Of a stretch of DNA of 64,000 nucleotides, positions 26,612 to 36,353 are shown piece after piece. Below the pieces are notes generated by a model. It worked only from the letters and a program-made list of their open reading frames with translations, was not told where the DNA came from and did no database searches. Within the stretch, counting starts at the first letter, position 1. Each line of letters starts with the position of its first letter. This DNA is from Pseudoduganella albidiflava (GTDB lineage: Bacteria > Pseudomonadota > Gammaproteobacteria > Burkholderiales > Burkholderiaceae_D): the NCBI RefSeq assembly GCF_004322755.1, contig NZ_CP036401.1, forward strand, positions 3,472,001-3,536,000, read 5' to 3'. The position numbers and the translations under genes are program-made.

Positions 26612-27007
26612 ATGGTTCAACAGGCACAGTATCTCGGCAACCCCCGCAACGGCGCAGGCGGGCAGGCGCTGCCGTTCTCCCCGGCGGTACGGGCCGGCGA
26701 TTTCGTCTATGTCTCAGGCCAGGTGGCCATGGATGAGCACGGGGATATTGCCAGCGGCGGGATTGCGGTACAGACGCGGGTGACCATGGAAAACCTGGGC
26801 CGTGCCCTGGCGCTGGCCGGCTGCGAACTGGCCGATGTCATCAAGTGCACCGTGTGGCTGGACGATGCACGCGACTTCTGGACCTTCAACCGCGTGTACG
26901 CGGAATTCTTCCCTGGCGATAAGCCAGCCCGCTCGACGACGCAGGCAAGGCTGGTGGTGGACGCGAAAATCGAAATCGAAGCGATCGCCTACAAGCCATT
27001 GACATGA
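26612..27007 (+). CDS. RidA-family reactive intermediate deaminase
   Basis: 131 residues, the usual RidA length. Features include the N-terminal FSPAVRAGDFVYVSGQVA, a central TMENLGRALALAGCELADVIKCTVWL and PARSTTQARL, which holds the conserved Arg that binds the carboxylate of the enamine/imine substrate. RidA proteins hydrolyse reactive 2-aminoacrylate-like intermediates made by PLP enzymes. That fits the D-serine-deaminase-like enzyme encoded 10 kb downstream in the same run. First gene of the rightward salvage array; AAGG lies upstream of the ATG. Confidence 0.9.
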   Translation: MVQQAQYLGNPRNGAGGQALPFSPAVRAGDFVYVSGQVAMDEHGDIASGGIAVQTRVTMENLGRALALAGCELADVIKCTVWLDDARDFWTFNRVYAEFFPGDKPARSTTQARLVVDAKIEIEAIAYKPLT

Positions 27008-27030
27008 CGGTCTCCGTCCAGGCGCCGGCC

Positions 27031-27081
27031 GGCCATATCGACTGAGCGGCGATATCGACTGAACGGCCATATCGACTGAAC
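27031..27081 (+). repeat. 17-bp tandem repeat between ridA and the hexosaminidase gene
   Basis: Three copies of a 17-base unit close to GGCCATATCGACTGAAC (27031-27047, 27048-27064, 27065-27081). They fill much of the 119-base gap. Confidence 0.88.
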
Positions 27082-27126
27082 CTGTCAGCACCTCTGACAC
27101 CAGCCCATTTTCGCGTGGAGATCCGC

Positions 27127-28854
27127 ATGCGTTCGCACACCCTGCTGTCTTGTACCCTGCTGTCCTGCACCCTGATGCTTGGTTCATCATGCCTGGCGAT
27201 TCCCGCCAGCGCCCAGGAAATCGTGCCGCGACCGGCCCAGATACAGCGCGGACAAGGCACATTCACGCTCACCGCGGCAACCCGGATCGTGGCGACGGGC
27301 GCCGCGGCCGTCGAAGCGGACAAGCTGCGTGACTACCTCCGGCCGACCACCGGCTATTCCCTGCCGGTCGTGGCCAGCGGTGGTGACAACAGTATCCGCC
27401 TTGCCCTCGATCCGGCGCTGGAAAAACTGGGCAAGGAGGGCTATCGCCTCGTCAGCAACAGCACCGGTGCGACCATCACCGCCGCCCAGCCCGCCGGACT
27501 GTTCTACGGCATCCAGACGCTGCGCCAGCTGTTCCCTGCCGACATCTACCGCATGGCGCCGCTGGCGCGCACCTGGTCCATCCCGGCCGTCACCATCGAA
27601 GACCAGCCGCGGTTCGGCTGGCGCGGCAGCCACCTCGACGTTGCGCGCCACTACATGCCCGCCAGCTTCGTGCTCAGGCACCTGGAGCTGATGGCGCAGC
27701 AAAAACTCAATGTCTTTCACTGGCACCTGACCGATGACCAGGGTTGGCGCATCGAGATCAAGCGCTATCCCAAACTGACCTCGATCGGAGCGTGGCGGAG
27801 GGAGACGATGGTCGAGCCGAAAAACCCCGAGCCGGCCCGCCAGCTCTACGACGGCAAGCCGCACGGCGGCTTCTACACGCAGGACGACATTCGCGAGGTC
27901 GTGGCGTACGCCGCCGCGCGCCACATCACGGTGGTTCCGGAAATCGAAATGCCGGGCCACGCGACGGCCGCCATCGCTGCCTATCCGGAGCTGGGCAACG
28001 ATCCGGCGAGACAGCTGCAGGTCGGCCGCGTGTGGGGCATCATGCCCGAGATCTTCAACGTCGAAGACGGCACGATCACCTTCCTGAAGAACGTCCTGGA
28101 CGAAGTCCTGACGCTGTTTCCGGGTACCTACATCCATATCGGTGGCGACGAAGTCCTCAAGCCCGAATGGGCAGCCTCGCCAAAGGCACTGGCACGCATG
28201 AAACAGCTCAAGCTGGTTCCAGACGGCACCACGGCGCAGGAACTGCAATCCTATCGGGGCGCCGACGGCAAGCCTGCGGACCATCCCGCCCTGCACGGCC
28301 TGCAGAGCTGGTTCATCAACCAGATGAACGACCACCTGAAGCAGAAAGGCCGGCGCATGGTCGGCTGGGACGAAATCCTCGATGGCGGCTTGCCGAAAGG
28401 GGCCACCGTGATGAGCTGGCGCGGCGAGGAAGGCGGCATCAAGGCCGCCGCCCTGGGCCACGATGTGGTGATGACGCCGGAACGCGGCACCTACCTCGAC
28501 TATTACCAGGCGGAACTGAGCGATCCGGCCTTCCGCGAGCCGATCGGTGCCCGCAAGTTCAACCTGCTCGACAAGGTCTATGCTTTCGACCCGATCCCGG
28601 CAACCCTGCCCGCCGCCCACGCGGTGCGCATCCTCGGCAGCCAGGGCCAGCTGTGGAGCGAACGCATGCCGACCCCTGCCCAGGTCGAGTACATGGCATG
28701 GCCACGGCTGCTGGCGCTGTCCGAAACCATGTGGACCCCGAAGGCCCTGAAGGACTACGGCGATTTCCAGCAACGCTTGCCGCAAGCCCTGCTGCGCCTG
28801 CAGGTCCAGCATGTGAATTACCGCCCGCTGGACGGGCCGCCCTGGCCGAAATAA
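27127..28854 (+). CDS. Beta-N-acetylhexosaminidase, GH20 family, exported
   Basis: 575 residues from the ATG at 27127, placed six bases after GGAG. The signal peptide (to about residue 30, PASAQE) contains an in-phase repeat TLLSC TLLSC. The GH20 N-terminal domain (to ~155) precedes the TIM barrel starting PRFGWRGSHLDVARHYMP. HWHLTDDQGWR, the catalytic Asp-Glu pair in YIHIGGDE (341-342) and the C-terminal LWSERM motif are present. It removes terminal GlcNAc or GalNAc by substrate-assisted catalysis in the periplasm or outside. Together with the downstream receptor and D-amino-acid genes this points to chitin-like or peptidoglycan-derived substrates. Confidence 0.92.
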   Translation: MRSHTLLSCTLLSCTLMLGSSCLAIPASAQEIVPRPAQIQRGQGTFTLTAATRIVATGAAAVEADKLRDYLRPTTGYSLPVVASGGDNSIRLALDPALEKLGKEGYRLVSNSTGATITAAQPAGLFYGIQTLRQLFPADIYRMAPLARTWSIPAVTIEDQPRFGWRGSHLDVARHYMPASFVLRHLELMAQQKLNVFHWHLTDDQGWRIEIKRYPKLTSIGAWRRETMVEPKNPEPARQLYDGKPHGGFYTQDDIREVVAYAAARHITVVPEIEMPGHATAAIAAYPELGNDPARQLQVGRVWGIMPEIFNVEDGTITFLKNVLDEVLTLFPGTYIHIGGDEVLKPEWAASPKALARMKQLKLVPDGTTAQELQSYRGADGKPADHPALHGLQSWFINQMNDHLKQKGRRMVGWDEILDGGLPKGATVMSWRGEEGGIKAAALGHDVVMTPERGTYLDYYQAELSDPAFREPIGARKFNLLDKVYAFDPIPATLPAAHAVRILGSQGQLWSERMPTPAQVEYMAWPRLLALSETMWTPKALKDYGDFQQRLPQALLRLQVQHVNYRPLDGPPWPK

Positions 28855-28869
28855 TCCGGCAGGAAAATA

Positions 28870-28899
28870 AGTACCAGGGGCGTCAGTACCAGGGGCGTC
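28870..28899 (+). repeat. 15-bp exact tandem duplication
   Basis: AGTACCAGGGGCGTC occurs twice in a row, 15 bases after the hexosaminidase stop. The rest of the 263-base gap to the receptor gene shows no clear promoter. Confidence 0.85.
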
Positions 28900-29117
28900 A
28901 TCGAGGTTGTCCGGTCGCCCCTCCCACTGTCGAACTCTCCGTGGTCGCGCCATCGCGCGTGCCATGCGGTGCGCTACGTGCCGTGCATTTGCGTGCACGC
29001 CGGGCAGTTGCGCCCTGTCGAGTCCGCATCGTCGTTCCAGTTGTCGTTACGCCAGTCACGCGCTGCTTTCGTGTGATCCGAAAATCCAAACATATGCCGT
29101 TAACCCGGGTACAAAAG

Positions 29118-31844
29118 ATGAAACGATCGCCTTACAACCTCAGCAAAACGACCCTTGCCATCGCCAGCGCCTGCTGCGCCATGGCGGCCAGTGCCACCGC
29201 CCAGCAGACCGAGCCGTCCGGGCCGGAGGTCGCCAGCAGCCCCGTGCAGGCCCCGCAGGCCGCCGCACCCGCGCCGGACAATGGGAGCAGCACTTTCCAG
29301 GAGGTGATCGTGACCGCGACGCGGCATTCGACCTCGCTGCTGAAAACCCCTGTCTCGATGACCGCCGTGACCCAGGAGGCCTTGACACGCCAGGGCATCA
29401 CCGATGTGCGGGGCCTGAGCGGCCAGATCCCCAACCTCCAGCTCGGCAGTGCGCCGAACGGCAGTTCCGGCGTCAAGATCGCCATCCGCGGCGTGAGCAG
29501 CAACGACTTCACCGAAATCGGCAATCCCGCCGTCGGCCTGCACGTCGCCGGCCTGTACTCGCCGCGTCCGCAGGCCGCGCTGGGATTGCTGTTCGACCTG
29601 GAGCAGGTCGAGGTGCTGCGCGGACCGCAGGGCACGCTGTTCGGCCGCAATTCCACCGCGGGCAGCATCAACATCATTCCCGCCAGGCCGGAATTCGGCA
29701 ACCGCGACGGCAAGGTCGAGGCGGAGGTCGGCAACTACAACCACCGCCAGGTGTCCGTCGTGCAGAACATCGGCATCAACGAACGGTGGGCGCTGCGCGC
29801 CACGTATTCGAAGCTCCAGCGTGACAGCTACCTCAACCAGAGCCGCGACTTCTACGCGCCGAACTTTCCCAGCCTGGGCATCACCCCCGCGCTCGATGCC
29901 AATGGCGCGCCCATTCCAGCGGTCGACCAGCGCCACAACGCCGCGATCGGCCGGGACAAGTGGTACAACAACAAGGATGAGTATGCGTACCGCCTGCAGT
30001 CGCGCCTGAAGGTGACGAACGACGTGGAGTGGCGCCTGGCCTACGAGAAGTACCAGAACGACGGCGCCGGCGATATCTCGCTCAAGGACTGCAGGCTGGC
30101 CGCCGGCACCCCGTATGCCTGTCCAGGCAGCCAGTGGGACATCACCATCAACACGCCCGGCGAGATGGACATGTCGATCGACACCGTGCGCACGGGGCTA
30201 TCGTGGAACATCAACGCCGGCAATACGCTCGAATACAACGCCGCCTACGCGACCCAGAAACGGCGCCAGATCATCGACACCGACCTCGGCTATCAGCCGG
30301 TGTTGAGCGACCTGGTCAATCGTCCCGGCACCTCGCCGTACAACGACCAGGCGACCTTCACCACATCGTCCAAGTACGTCTCGCGTGTCCATGAGCTGCA
30401 GTTGCGCGGCCAGGTGGCCCAGGTGCGCTACGTGACCGGGCTGTTCTGGCTGCACGAGAAGAATGCGATCGACTTCGGCCAGGACTACCTTGCCAACGCG
30501 AGCGGCACCTATGGCTATCCCACTTACGCCTACCTGTATCACCAGACCGATCGCCAGGCCGATTCCAAAGCCGTGTTCGCACAGGCCGACTGGACGTTCG
30601 CACCACGGTGGACCGTGACGGCCGGCGCCCGCTATACCCGCGACAAACGCACCGATAGCAACGGCGAATACTACGACACGCGCACCTCGAGTGATCGCGG
30701 TATCTACTTCCTCGGCCAATACACCCCGGGCGTTCCGGGCACGCCGGGATACCAGCCATTCAACAGCACCCATCTGTTGCCGGGCATGGGCGCCTACTAT
30801 GGGCTGGCCGGGCTGAGCCCGACCCTGGTACCGCAGGTGAGCAACAACGCCGGTACCTGGAAGAAGGCGACCTGGCGTCTTGGCCTGAACTACCAGGCCA
30901 CGCCGAAGGACATGCTGTTCACCTCGTTATCGACCGGCTACAAGGCGGGCGGTTTCAGCGATGTGCAGAATATCTGCGCCAACGGCTTGAACGGCAACTG
31001 CGCCGACCGCCCCCCTGGTCCCCACTATACCAACCTCCCCTGGGAACCGGAGACGGTCACCAATCTCGAATTCGGCTACAAGGGGCGCCTGTTCGGCGAC
31101 AAGCTGTCGCTGTCGGCCACGGTATTCCACAGCCGCTACGACGACATGCAGCTGACCGGCGGTGTCACCGTGGGCAAGATCATTCCAAAGATTCCCTGCA
31201 GTGCCGCCGAGCCCTATTGCGACGTGGTCGTCCTGTACGGCACCACCAACGCGGCGAAATCGGCCATGTCGGGCCTCGAACTGGAAGGCCAGTACCGTCC
31301 GCAGCCAGGCACCCGGATCAACTATGCCTATGGTTACCTGCGGGCCAAGGTGCGTTCCTATCCGGGCTACAGCGAGAATCGCGACATCAGCTGCAACATC
31401 CGCACCAGCGCCGGCGCGCCGCCCTGCGTGCGCTATACCGGCACCGATCCGGCATTGCGCAACCTGTTCCCTGTCGATATCACGGGGCACGACCTGCCCA
31501 ACGCGCCGCGCCACAGCGTGCGCATCGACATCGCGCACGACTTCGAGCTCGCCAATGGCTACACGCTGACGCCGTGGCTGGCGGCTCGCTGGCAGGACAA
31601 GATGTACTTTACACTGCGCAACCTGGACACCTCGCATGTCTCCGATGCCGAACCGTCGTATGGCGTCGTCGATGCGGCCCTGCGGCTCGAAGCGCCGAAC
31701 GGCAAGTGGCATGTCGAAGCGTACGTCAAGAACGCCGGCGACACGATCTCGAAGAACTTTGCCAGGGTTGTCGAACCGGGCTATGTGCTGGGCTCCTACA
31801 ACGATCCGCGCATGTTCGGCGTGCGGGTCGGCGCCAGGTGGTAA
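29118..31844 (+). CDS. TonB-dependent outer-membrane receptor
   Basis: 908 residues from MKRSPYNLSKTT, a Sec signal ending ATAQQ. An ATG at 29094 in the same frame would add eight residues. The plug domain starts after a TonB-box-like EVIVTATRH and includes VEVLRGPQGTLFGRNSTAGSI. The beta-barrel continues to the C-terminal aromatic-type end (FGVRVGARW). The layout is that of receptors for large or complex nutrients. Set between an exported hexosaminidase and a peptide ABC importer, it probably brings glycan or peptide fragments into the periplasm. The ligand cannot be read from sequence. Confidence 0.92.
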   Translation: MKRSPYNLSKTTLAIASACCAMAASATAQQTEPSGPEVASSPVQAPQAAAPAPDNGSSTFQEVIVTATRHSTSLLKTPVSMTAVTQEALTRQGITDVRGLSGQIPNLQLGSAPNGSSGVKIAIRGVSSNDFTEIGNPAVGLHVAGLYSPRPQAALGLLFDLEQVEVLRGPQGTLFGRNSTAGSINIIPARPEFGNRDGKVEAEVGNYNHRQVSVVQNIGINERWALRATYSKLQRDSYLNQSRDFYAPNFPSLGITPALDANGAPIPAVDQRHNAAIGRDKWYNNKDEYAYRLQSRLKVTNDVEWRLAYEKYQNDGAGDISLKDCRLAAGTPYACPGSQWDITINTPGEMDMSIDTVRTGLSWNINAGNTLEYNAAYATQKRRQIIDTDLGYQPVLSDLVNRPGTSPYNDQATFTTSSKYVSRVHELQLRGQVAQVRYVTGLFWLHEKNAIDFGQDYLANASGTYGYPTYAYLYHQTDRQADSKAVFAQADWTFAPRWTVTAGARYTRDKRTDSNGEYYDTRTSSDRGIYFLGQYTPGVPGTPGYQPFNSTHLLPGMGAYYGLAGLSPTLVPQVSNNAGTWKKATWRLGLNYQATPKDMLFTSLSTGYKAGGFSDVQNICANGLNGNCADRPPGPHYTNLPWEPETVTNLEFGYKGRLFGDKLSLSATVFHSRYDDMQLTGGVTVGKIIPKIPCSAAEPYCDVVVLYGTTNAAKSAMSGLELEGQYRPQPGTRINYAYGYLRAKVRSYPGYSENRDISCNIRTSAGAPPCVRYTGTDPALRNLFPVDITGHDLPNAPRHSVRIDIAHDFELANGYTLTPWLAARWQDKMYFTLRNLDTSHVSDAEPSYGVVDAALRLEAPNGKWHVEAYVKNAGDTISKNFARVVEPGYVLGSYNDPRMFGVRVGARW

Positions 31845-31918
31845 GTTAGTCGCCGTGCAGCCCGGGTGGCGGCGTATGCGCCGCCGCTTTTTCAGTCATC
31901 CCTACCAACCAGCGATCG

Positions 31919-33511
31919 ATGACCTTATTGAACAAGCTTCGCCCGCCACCGCGCCCCGCGCGGCGGCGCTCCCTGCTGGCACTGGCCGGCCTGGCACTGC
32001 CGGTCGGCGCAGCCAGCACATCCGGCGCATCCGGCGCATCCGGCGGCACGGCGCAGTCCGGCGCCAGTGCCAACCTGGCGATGATCGGCGAACCGCAGAC
32101 GCTCGACCCGATGGCGTCGACCTCGGACCTGGTCGGCACCATCATGCAGCATGTCTTCGAAACCCTGTACACGTTCGACGCCCGCTGGCGGGTGGTCCCG
32201 ATGCTGGCGGCCGGCATGCCGATCCAGTCCGGCGACGGCCGGCACCTGGCGATCCCGCTGCGCCAGGGCGTGCGTTTCCATGATGGCACCGAGATGGTTG
32301 CCGCCGACGTGATCGCCTCGCTGCGGCGCTGGATGCGCCTGGCCCCGCGCGGCAAGACCGTCGCCGGCGAAATCGTCAGCCTGCATGCGCCCAACCGGTA
32401 CACGCTGGAGCTGGTGCTGCGCGGCAGCTACGCGCCCTTGCTGGCCCAGCTGGCGCTGCCAGCCGGCTTTGCCGCCATCATGCCGGCTGCCACCGGTGAC
32501 GGCCCACTCCAGCGCTTTATTGGCACCGGCCCCTATCGCTTTGTCGAACGCCGGGCCGACCAGTATGTGCTGCTGCGCCGCTTCGACCAGTACAGCGCGC
32601 GCGCCGAACCGGCCGATGGCTATGCCGGGCGGCGCCAGGCCCTGCTGGCGGAGCTGCGCTTCATTCCGGTGCCCAATCCGAACACCCGGATCGAAGGCGC
32701 CATGTCGGGCCAGTTTCATTATGCCGACCAGCTGCCGGTCGAAAAGCTGGTGCGCTTCGACGGGCAGCCCCAGGTACGGCCGGTCGTCACCGCCCCGTTC
32801 GGCTTTCCTTATGCGGTCCTGAATACCAGCGCGGGGATCCTCGCGGACCAGGCCATGCGCCAGGGTGTCCAGGCAGCGCTGAACATGAACGACATCATGG
32901 CCGCGGCCTTCGGCGACCGGCGCTTCTATACTGTCGAGGCCAGCCACTATCCGCCCGGCTCGCCATTTCACTCCGACGCCAGGGCAAGCGACTACAACCA
33001 GAACAACCCGGACAAGGCCCGCCGCCTGGCCAGCCAGTCCGGCTACCGTGGCGGCGCCGTGCGCCTGCTGGTCAGCAAGCAGTACGAGTTCCACTACCGG
33101 ATCGCGATGGTCATCGGCAGCCAGCTGCGCAAGGCCGGGTTCCTGGTCGACCTGCAGGTCGTCGACTGGGCCACGCTGGTCCAGCGCCGCAACCAGAGCG
33201 CGCTGTGGGACATCTACATCACCCATTCGGTCCTGCTGCCGGAACCGGTGCTGGCGCCGCCGCAGCTGGGCAGCGGCGCGCCGGGCGGCTGGGACAGCGC
33301 GGCCAAGCGCGCGGCCATGGAGCGGCTGAACCGGCTGGCCGACGGTGCCCGGCGCGCCTCGGAATGGGGCCGCGTGCAGGCCCTGGTCTATACGGAAGTG
33401 CCGTACATCAAACTCGGCAGCTTCAACAGCCTGGCTGCCTGCGCCGCCTCGCTGCGTGGCTACGTCGCGATGCCCTGGCCCTTCTTCTGGAACGCCGGGG
33501 TTGCGGCATGA
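31919..33511 (+). CDS. Oligopeptide-type ABC substrate-binding protein
   Basis: 530 residues of the SBP_bac_5 (DppA/OppA) family: ANLAMIGEPQTLDPMASTSD, LAIPLRQGVRFHDGTEMVAADV and GTGPYRFVERR are family hallmarks. The N-terminus has RRRSLLALAGLALP, a possible Tat or Sec signal, followed by repeats of GAS. It would bind peptides or related solutes in the periplasm. It overlaps the first permease gene by four bases, which makes these five transport genes one unit. Confidence 0.9.
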   Translation: MTLLNKLRPPPRPARRRSLLALAGLALPVGAASTSGASGASGGTAQSGASANLAMIGEPQTLDPMASTSDLVGTIMQHVFETLYTFDARWRVVPMLAAGMPIQSGDGRHLAIPLRQGVRFHDGTEMVAADVIASLRRWMRLAPRGKTVAGEIVSLHAPNRYTLELVLRGSYAPLLAQLALPAGFAAIMPAATGDGPLQRFIGTGPYRFVERRADQYVLLRRFDQYSARAEPADGYAGRRQALLAELRFIPVPNPNTRIEGAMSGQFHYADQLPVEKLVRFDGQPQVRPVVTAPFGFPYAVLNTSAGILADQAMRQGVQAALNMNDIMAAAFGDRRFYTVEASHYPPGSPFHSDARASDYNQNNPDKARRLASQSGYRGGAVRLLVSKQYEFHYRIAMVIGSQLRKAGFLVDLQVVDWATLVQRRNQSALWDIYITHSVLLPEPVLAPPQLGSGAPGGWDSAAKRAAMERLNRLADGARRASEWGRVQALVYTEVPYIKLGSFNSLAACAASLRGYVAMPWPFFWNAGVAA

Positions 33512-34464
33512 GCGCGGCACTGCTGCGATACCTGGGCACCCGCCTGCTTGGCATGGCGGTGGTCATGCTGATCGTCGCCACGCTGGTGTTCCTCATCACC
33601 CGGCTGGCGCCCGGCGATCCGGCCGCGATGATGCTGGGTGAGCAGGCCAGCGCCGCCGACGTGGCGCGCCTGAGCGCGCAGTACGGGCTCGACCGGCCGC
33701 TGCCGGAGCAGTTCGGCCGCTGGCTCATGGAGGTGGCGCGCGGCAACCTGGGCCACTCCATCTTCCTGCAAATCCCGGTTGGCGAAGCGCTGCTGGCGCG
33801 CGCCGAACCCACCCTGCTGCTGGCCTTGCTGGGCGTGACCCTGGCGTGCGCGATCGGCATCCCGTGCGGCGTCCTGTCCGCCGTGTGGCATGGGCGCATG
33901 GTCGACCAGGCCGTCACCGGCGTGGCCATGCTGGGGGCCAGCATGCCCAGTTTCTGGTTCGGCATGCTGCTGATGCAGCTGTTCGCCGTCGAACTGGGCT
34001 GGTTCCCCGTGGCGGGCTACGGAAACCCGGAAGCGCCGCTCTTCTTTGAAAAACTGCGCCACCTGGTGCTGCCGGCCGTGGTGCTGGGCGTGCTCAATTC
34101 GTCGCTGATCATTCGCTTCACCCGCGCTTCGATGCTCGACGTGCTGTCCGACGACTATGTGCGCACGGCCCGCGCGAAGGGCCTCCCGGAAGTCCAGACC
34201 ATCGTCCGGCATGCGCTGCGCAATGCGCTCGTCCCGGTGGTCACCGTCATCGGCTTGACGGCCGCCCTGATGATCGGCGGCGCCGCCGTGACCGAAACCG
34301 TGTTCGGCCTGCCCGGTATCGGCAGCCTGGTGGTATCGGCCGTGCTGCGGCGCGACTATCCGGTCATCCAGGGCGCCCTGCTCGTCATTGCCGCCACCTA
34401 TGTCCTGATCAACCTCGGCATCGATCTGCTGTACATGGCGATCGATCCGCGGATCCGCTACTGA
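33508..34464 (+). CDS. ABC transporter permease, DppB type
   Basis: 318 residues with six membrane helices. The N-terminus (LGTRLLGMAVVMLIVATLVFLITRLAPGDP) is diagnostic for DppB/OppB, and the EAA loop is seen as DDYVRTARAKGLPEVQTI. ATG at 33508 overlaps the binding-protein stop. It pairs with the DppC-type permease that starts nine bases after its stop. Confidence 0.93.
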   Translation: MSAALLRYLGTRLLGMAVVMLIVATLVFLITRLAPGDPAAMMLGEQASAADVARLSAQYGLDRPLPEQFGRWLMEVARGNLGHSIFLQIPVGEALLARAEPTLLLALLGVTLACAIGIPCGVLSAVWHGRMVDQAVTGVAMLGASMPSFWFGMLLMQLFAVELGWFPVAGYGNPEAPLFFEKLRHLVLPAVVLGVLNSSLIIRFTRASMLDVLSDDYVRTARAKGLPEVQTIVRHALRNALVPVVTVIGLTAALMIGGAAVTETVFGLPGIGSLVVSAVLRRDYPVIQGALLVIAATYVLINLGIDLLYMAIDPRIRY

Positions 34465-34473
34465 AGGAGCGCC

Positions 34474-35307
34474 ATGCGATCGTTCATCGCACTTTGCCGC
34501 AAGCGCAAGCTGGTGCTGTTTGGCGCACTCAGCCTGCTCGTGCTTTCCACACTTGCCCTGTTCGGCCCCATGCTCTCGCCCTACGACGCGGGCGAACTCG
34601 ATGTGCCGTCGCGCCTGCTCTCCCCTTCGGTACGGCATTGGTGCGGCACCGACGAGTTCGGGCGCGACATGTTCACCCGCGTGGTGGAAGGCGGACGCTG
34701 GTCCATGCTGATCGGTGCGATGGTCGTGGTGTTCTCCACGGGCGCCGGGGTGCTGATCGGCTTGTGCGCGGGCTTCTTCCCGCGGCTGGACGCGCCGCTC
34801 ATGCGCGTGGTCGATGCGCTGATGTCGTTCCCGGACATCCTGCTGGCCATCGCACTGGTGGCTACCCTGGGCGCCTCGGTACGGAGCGTGGTGCTGGCGC
34901 TGTCGATCGTCTACACCCCCCGGGTGGCGCGTGTGGTTCGCGCCGCCACCCTGGTGGTGCGCGAAATGCTCTTCGTGGAGGCGGCGCGCGCGCTGGGCGT
35001 GCCGACTATCCGGATCGTCTTCGTCCACGTGCTGGGGAACATGAGTTCACCCATCCTGGTGCAGGCCAGCTTCATCTTCGCCTATGCGATGCTGGCCGAG
35101 GCCGGGCTGTCCTTCCTGGGCATGGGCGTGCCGCCGGAAGTGCCGACCTGGGGCGCCATGGTGGCCTCCGGACAGGCCTTTACCGACCAGGCCATCTGGC
35201 TGGTCCTGTTCCCCGGACTGGCCATCATGCTGGCTGCCGTCTCGCTCCAGATGGTGGGCGACGGCCTGCGCGACATGCTCGACCCACGCTTGAGGAAATC
35301 GCTATGA
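34474..35307 (+). CDS. ABC transporter permease, DppC type
   Basis: 277 residues with an N-terminal helix, the DppC/OppC motif HWCGTDEFGRDMFTRVVEGGRWSM and an EAA loop (FVEAARALGVPTIRIVFVHVL). The ATG at 34474 follows GAAGGAG. It forms the membrane channel with the preceding permease and overlaps the first ATPase gene by four bases. Confidence 0.93.
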   Translation: MRSFIALCRKRKLVLFGALSLLVLSTLALFGPMLSPYDAGELDVPSRLLSPSVRHWCGTDEFGRDMFTRVVEGGRWSMLIGAMVVVFSTGAGVLIGLCAGFFPRLDAPLMRVVDALMSFPDILLAIALVATLGASVRSVVLALSIVYTPRVARVVRAATLVVREMLFVEAARALGVPTIRIVFVHVLGNMSSPILVQASFIFAYAMLAEAGLSFLGMGVPPEVPTWGAMVASGQAFTDQAIWLVLFPGLAIMLAAVSLQMVGDGLRDMLDPRLRKSL

Positions 35308-36353
35308 CCATCGCATCCGTGCCCGCGAGCGCCCCCGAGCCCGCGCCCCTGCTGGTGCTGGACCAGCTGCAAACCCATTTCTTCACCGGCCAGGGGACGG
35401 TGCGCTCGGTGGAATCCGTCAGTTTCGAGCTGTTCCCCGGGGAGACGCTCGCGGTGGTGGGCGAGTCGGGTTCTGGCAAATCCGTGACCAGCCTGTCCAT
35501 CATGGGCCTGATTCCTCCGACGGCGGGCCGCATCGTCGGCGGCAGCATCCTGTTTCGCCGTCGCGACGGCGTGGCGGTCGATCTTGCGGGCCTGCCGCCC
35601 GGCCAGCTGCGCGCCTTGCGCGGCAAGGAGATCGCGATGGTGTTCCAGGAACCCATGACGAGCCTGAACCCGCTGATGACGATCGGCGCGCAGATTGCCG
35701 AGAGCACGCGGCTGCACCTCGGACTGGATCGCCACGCCGCATTGCGCCATGCGAAGGAGATGCTCGAGCTTGTCGAGATCCCCGACGCCGCGCGCTGCGT
35801 GCAGGCCTACCCGCACCAGCTGTCGGGCGGCATGCGCCAGCGCGCCATGATCGCCCTGGCGCTGTCCTGCAAACCGCGGTTGCTGATCGCGGACGAACCC
35901 ACCACCGCACTGGACGTGACCATCCAGGTACAGATCCTCGCCCTGCTGCAGAAGCTGCAGCGCGAGACCGGCACCGGTATCCTGTTCATCACCCATAACC
36001 TGGGCGTGGTGGCGGAAATCGCCGATCGCGTGGTCGTCATGTACGGCGGGCGGGTGCTCGAGCAGGGCAATGTCGCGCAGATCTTCGACCATCCGCTGCA
36101 TCCGTACACGCGCGGCCTGCTGGCGTGCCTGCCCGGGCGGAACCGGGGCCCTGGCGGCAGTGCCGGCGGTACGGCACGGCGCCGCCTGCAGGCGATTCCC
36201 GGCCAGGTGGCCAGCCCGCTGTCGCCGCCGCCCGGCTGCGCCTTCGCACCGCGCTGCCACCTGGCGCGCGACGCCTGCGTGAGCGCCATGCCCGAGCTGG
36301 TGGCGCTGCCTTCGCGGCGCAGCGTGCGCTGCATCGACCGGAGCGCGGCATGA
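35304..36353 (+). CDS. Oligopeptide ABC transporter ATPase, DppD type
   Basis: 349 residues. Walker A (GESGSGKS), signature [12 protein letters not shown], Walker B ([12 protein letters not shown]), and the DppD C-terminal extension with Cys residues ([14 protein letters not shown]) typical of oligopeptide ATPases, some of which bind an Fe-S cluster there. Starts with overlap to the permease stop and ends with overlap to the DppF-type gene. Confidence 0.93.
   Translation: MTIASVPASAPEPAPLLVLDQLQTHFFTGQGTVRSVESVSFELFPGETLAVVGESGSGKSVTSLSIMGLIPPTAGRIVGGSILFRRRDGVAVDLAGLPPGQLRALRGKEIAMVFQEPMTSLNPLMTIGAQIAESTRLHLGLDRHAALRHAKEMLELVEIPDAARCVQAYPHQLSGGMRQRAMIALALSCKPRLLIADEPTTALDVTIQVQILALLQKLQRETGTGILFITHNLGVVAEIADRVVVMYGGRVLEQGNVAQIFDHPLHPYTRGLLACLPGRNRGPGGSAGGTARRRLQAIPGQVASPLSPPPGCAFAPRCHLARDACVSAMPELVALPSRRSVRCIDRSAA

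Noticed and set aside
27744..29117. Apparent fusion of a long N-terminal extension to the TonB receptor
   Set aside because: The frame stays open through the hexosaminidase gene only as a shadow; the receptor begins with its own signal peptide at 29118.
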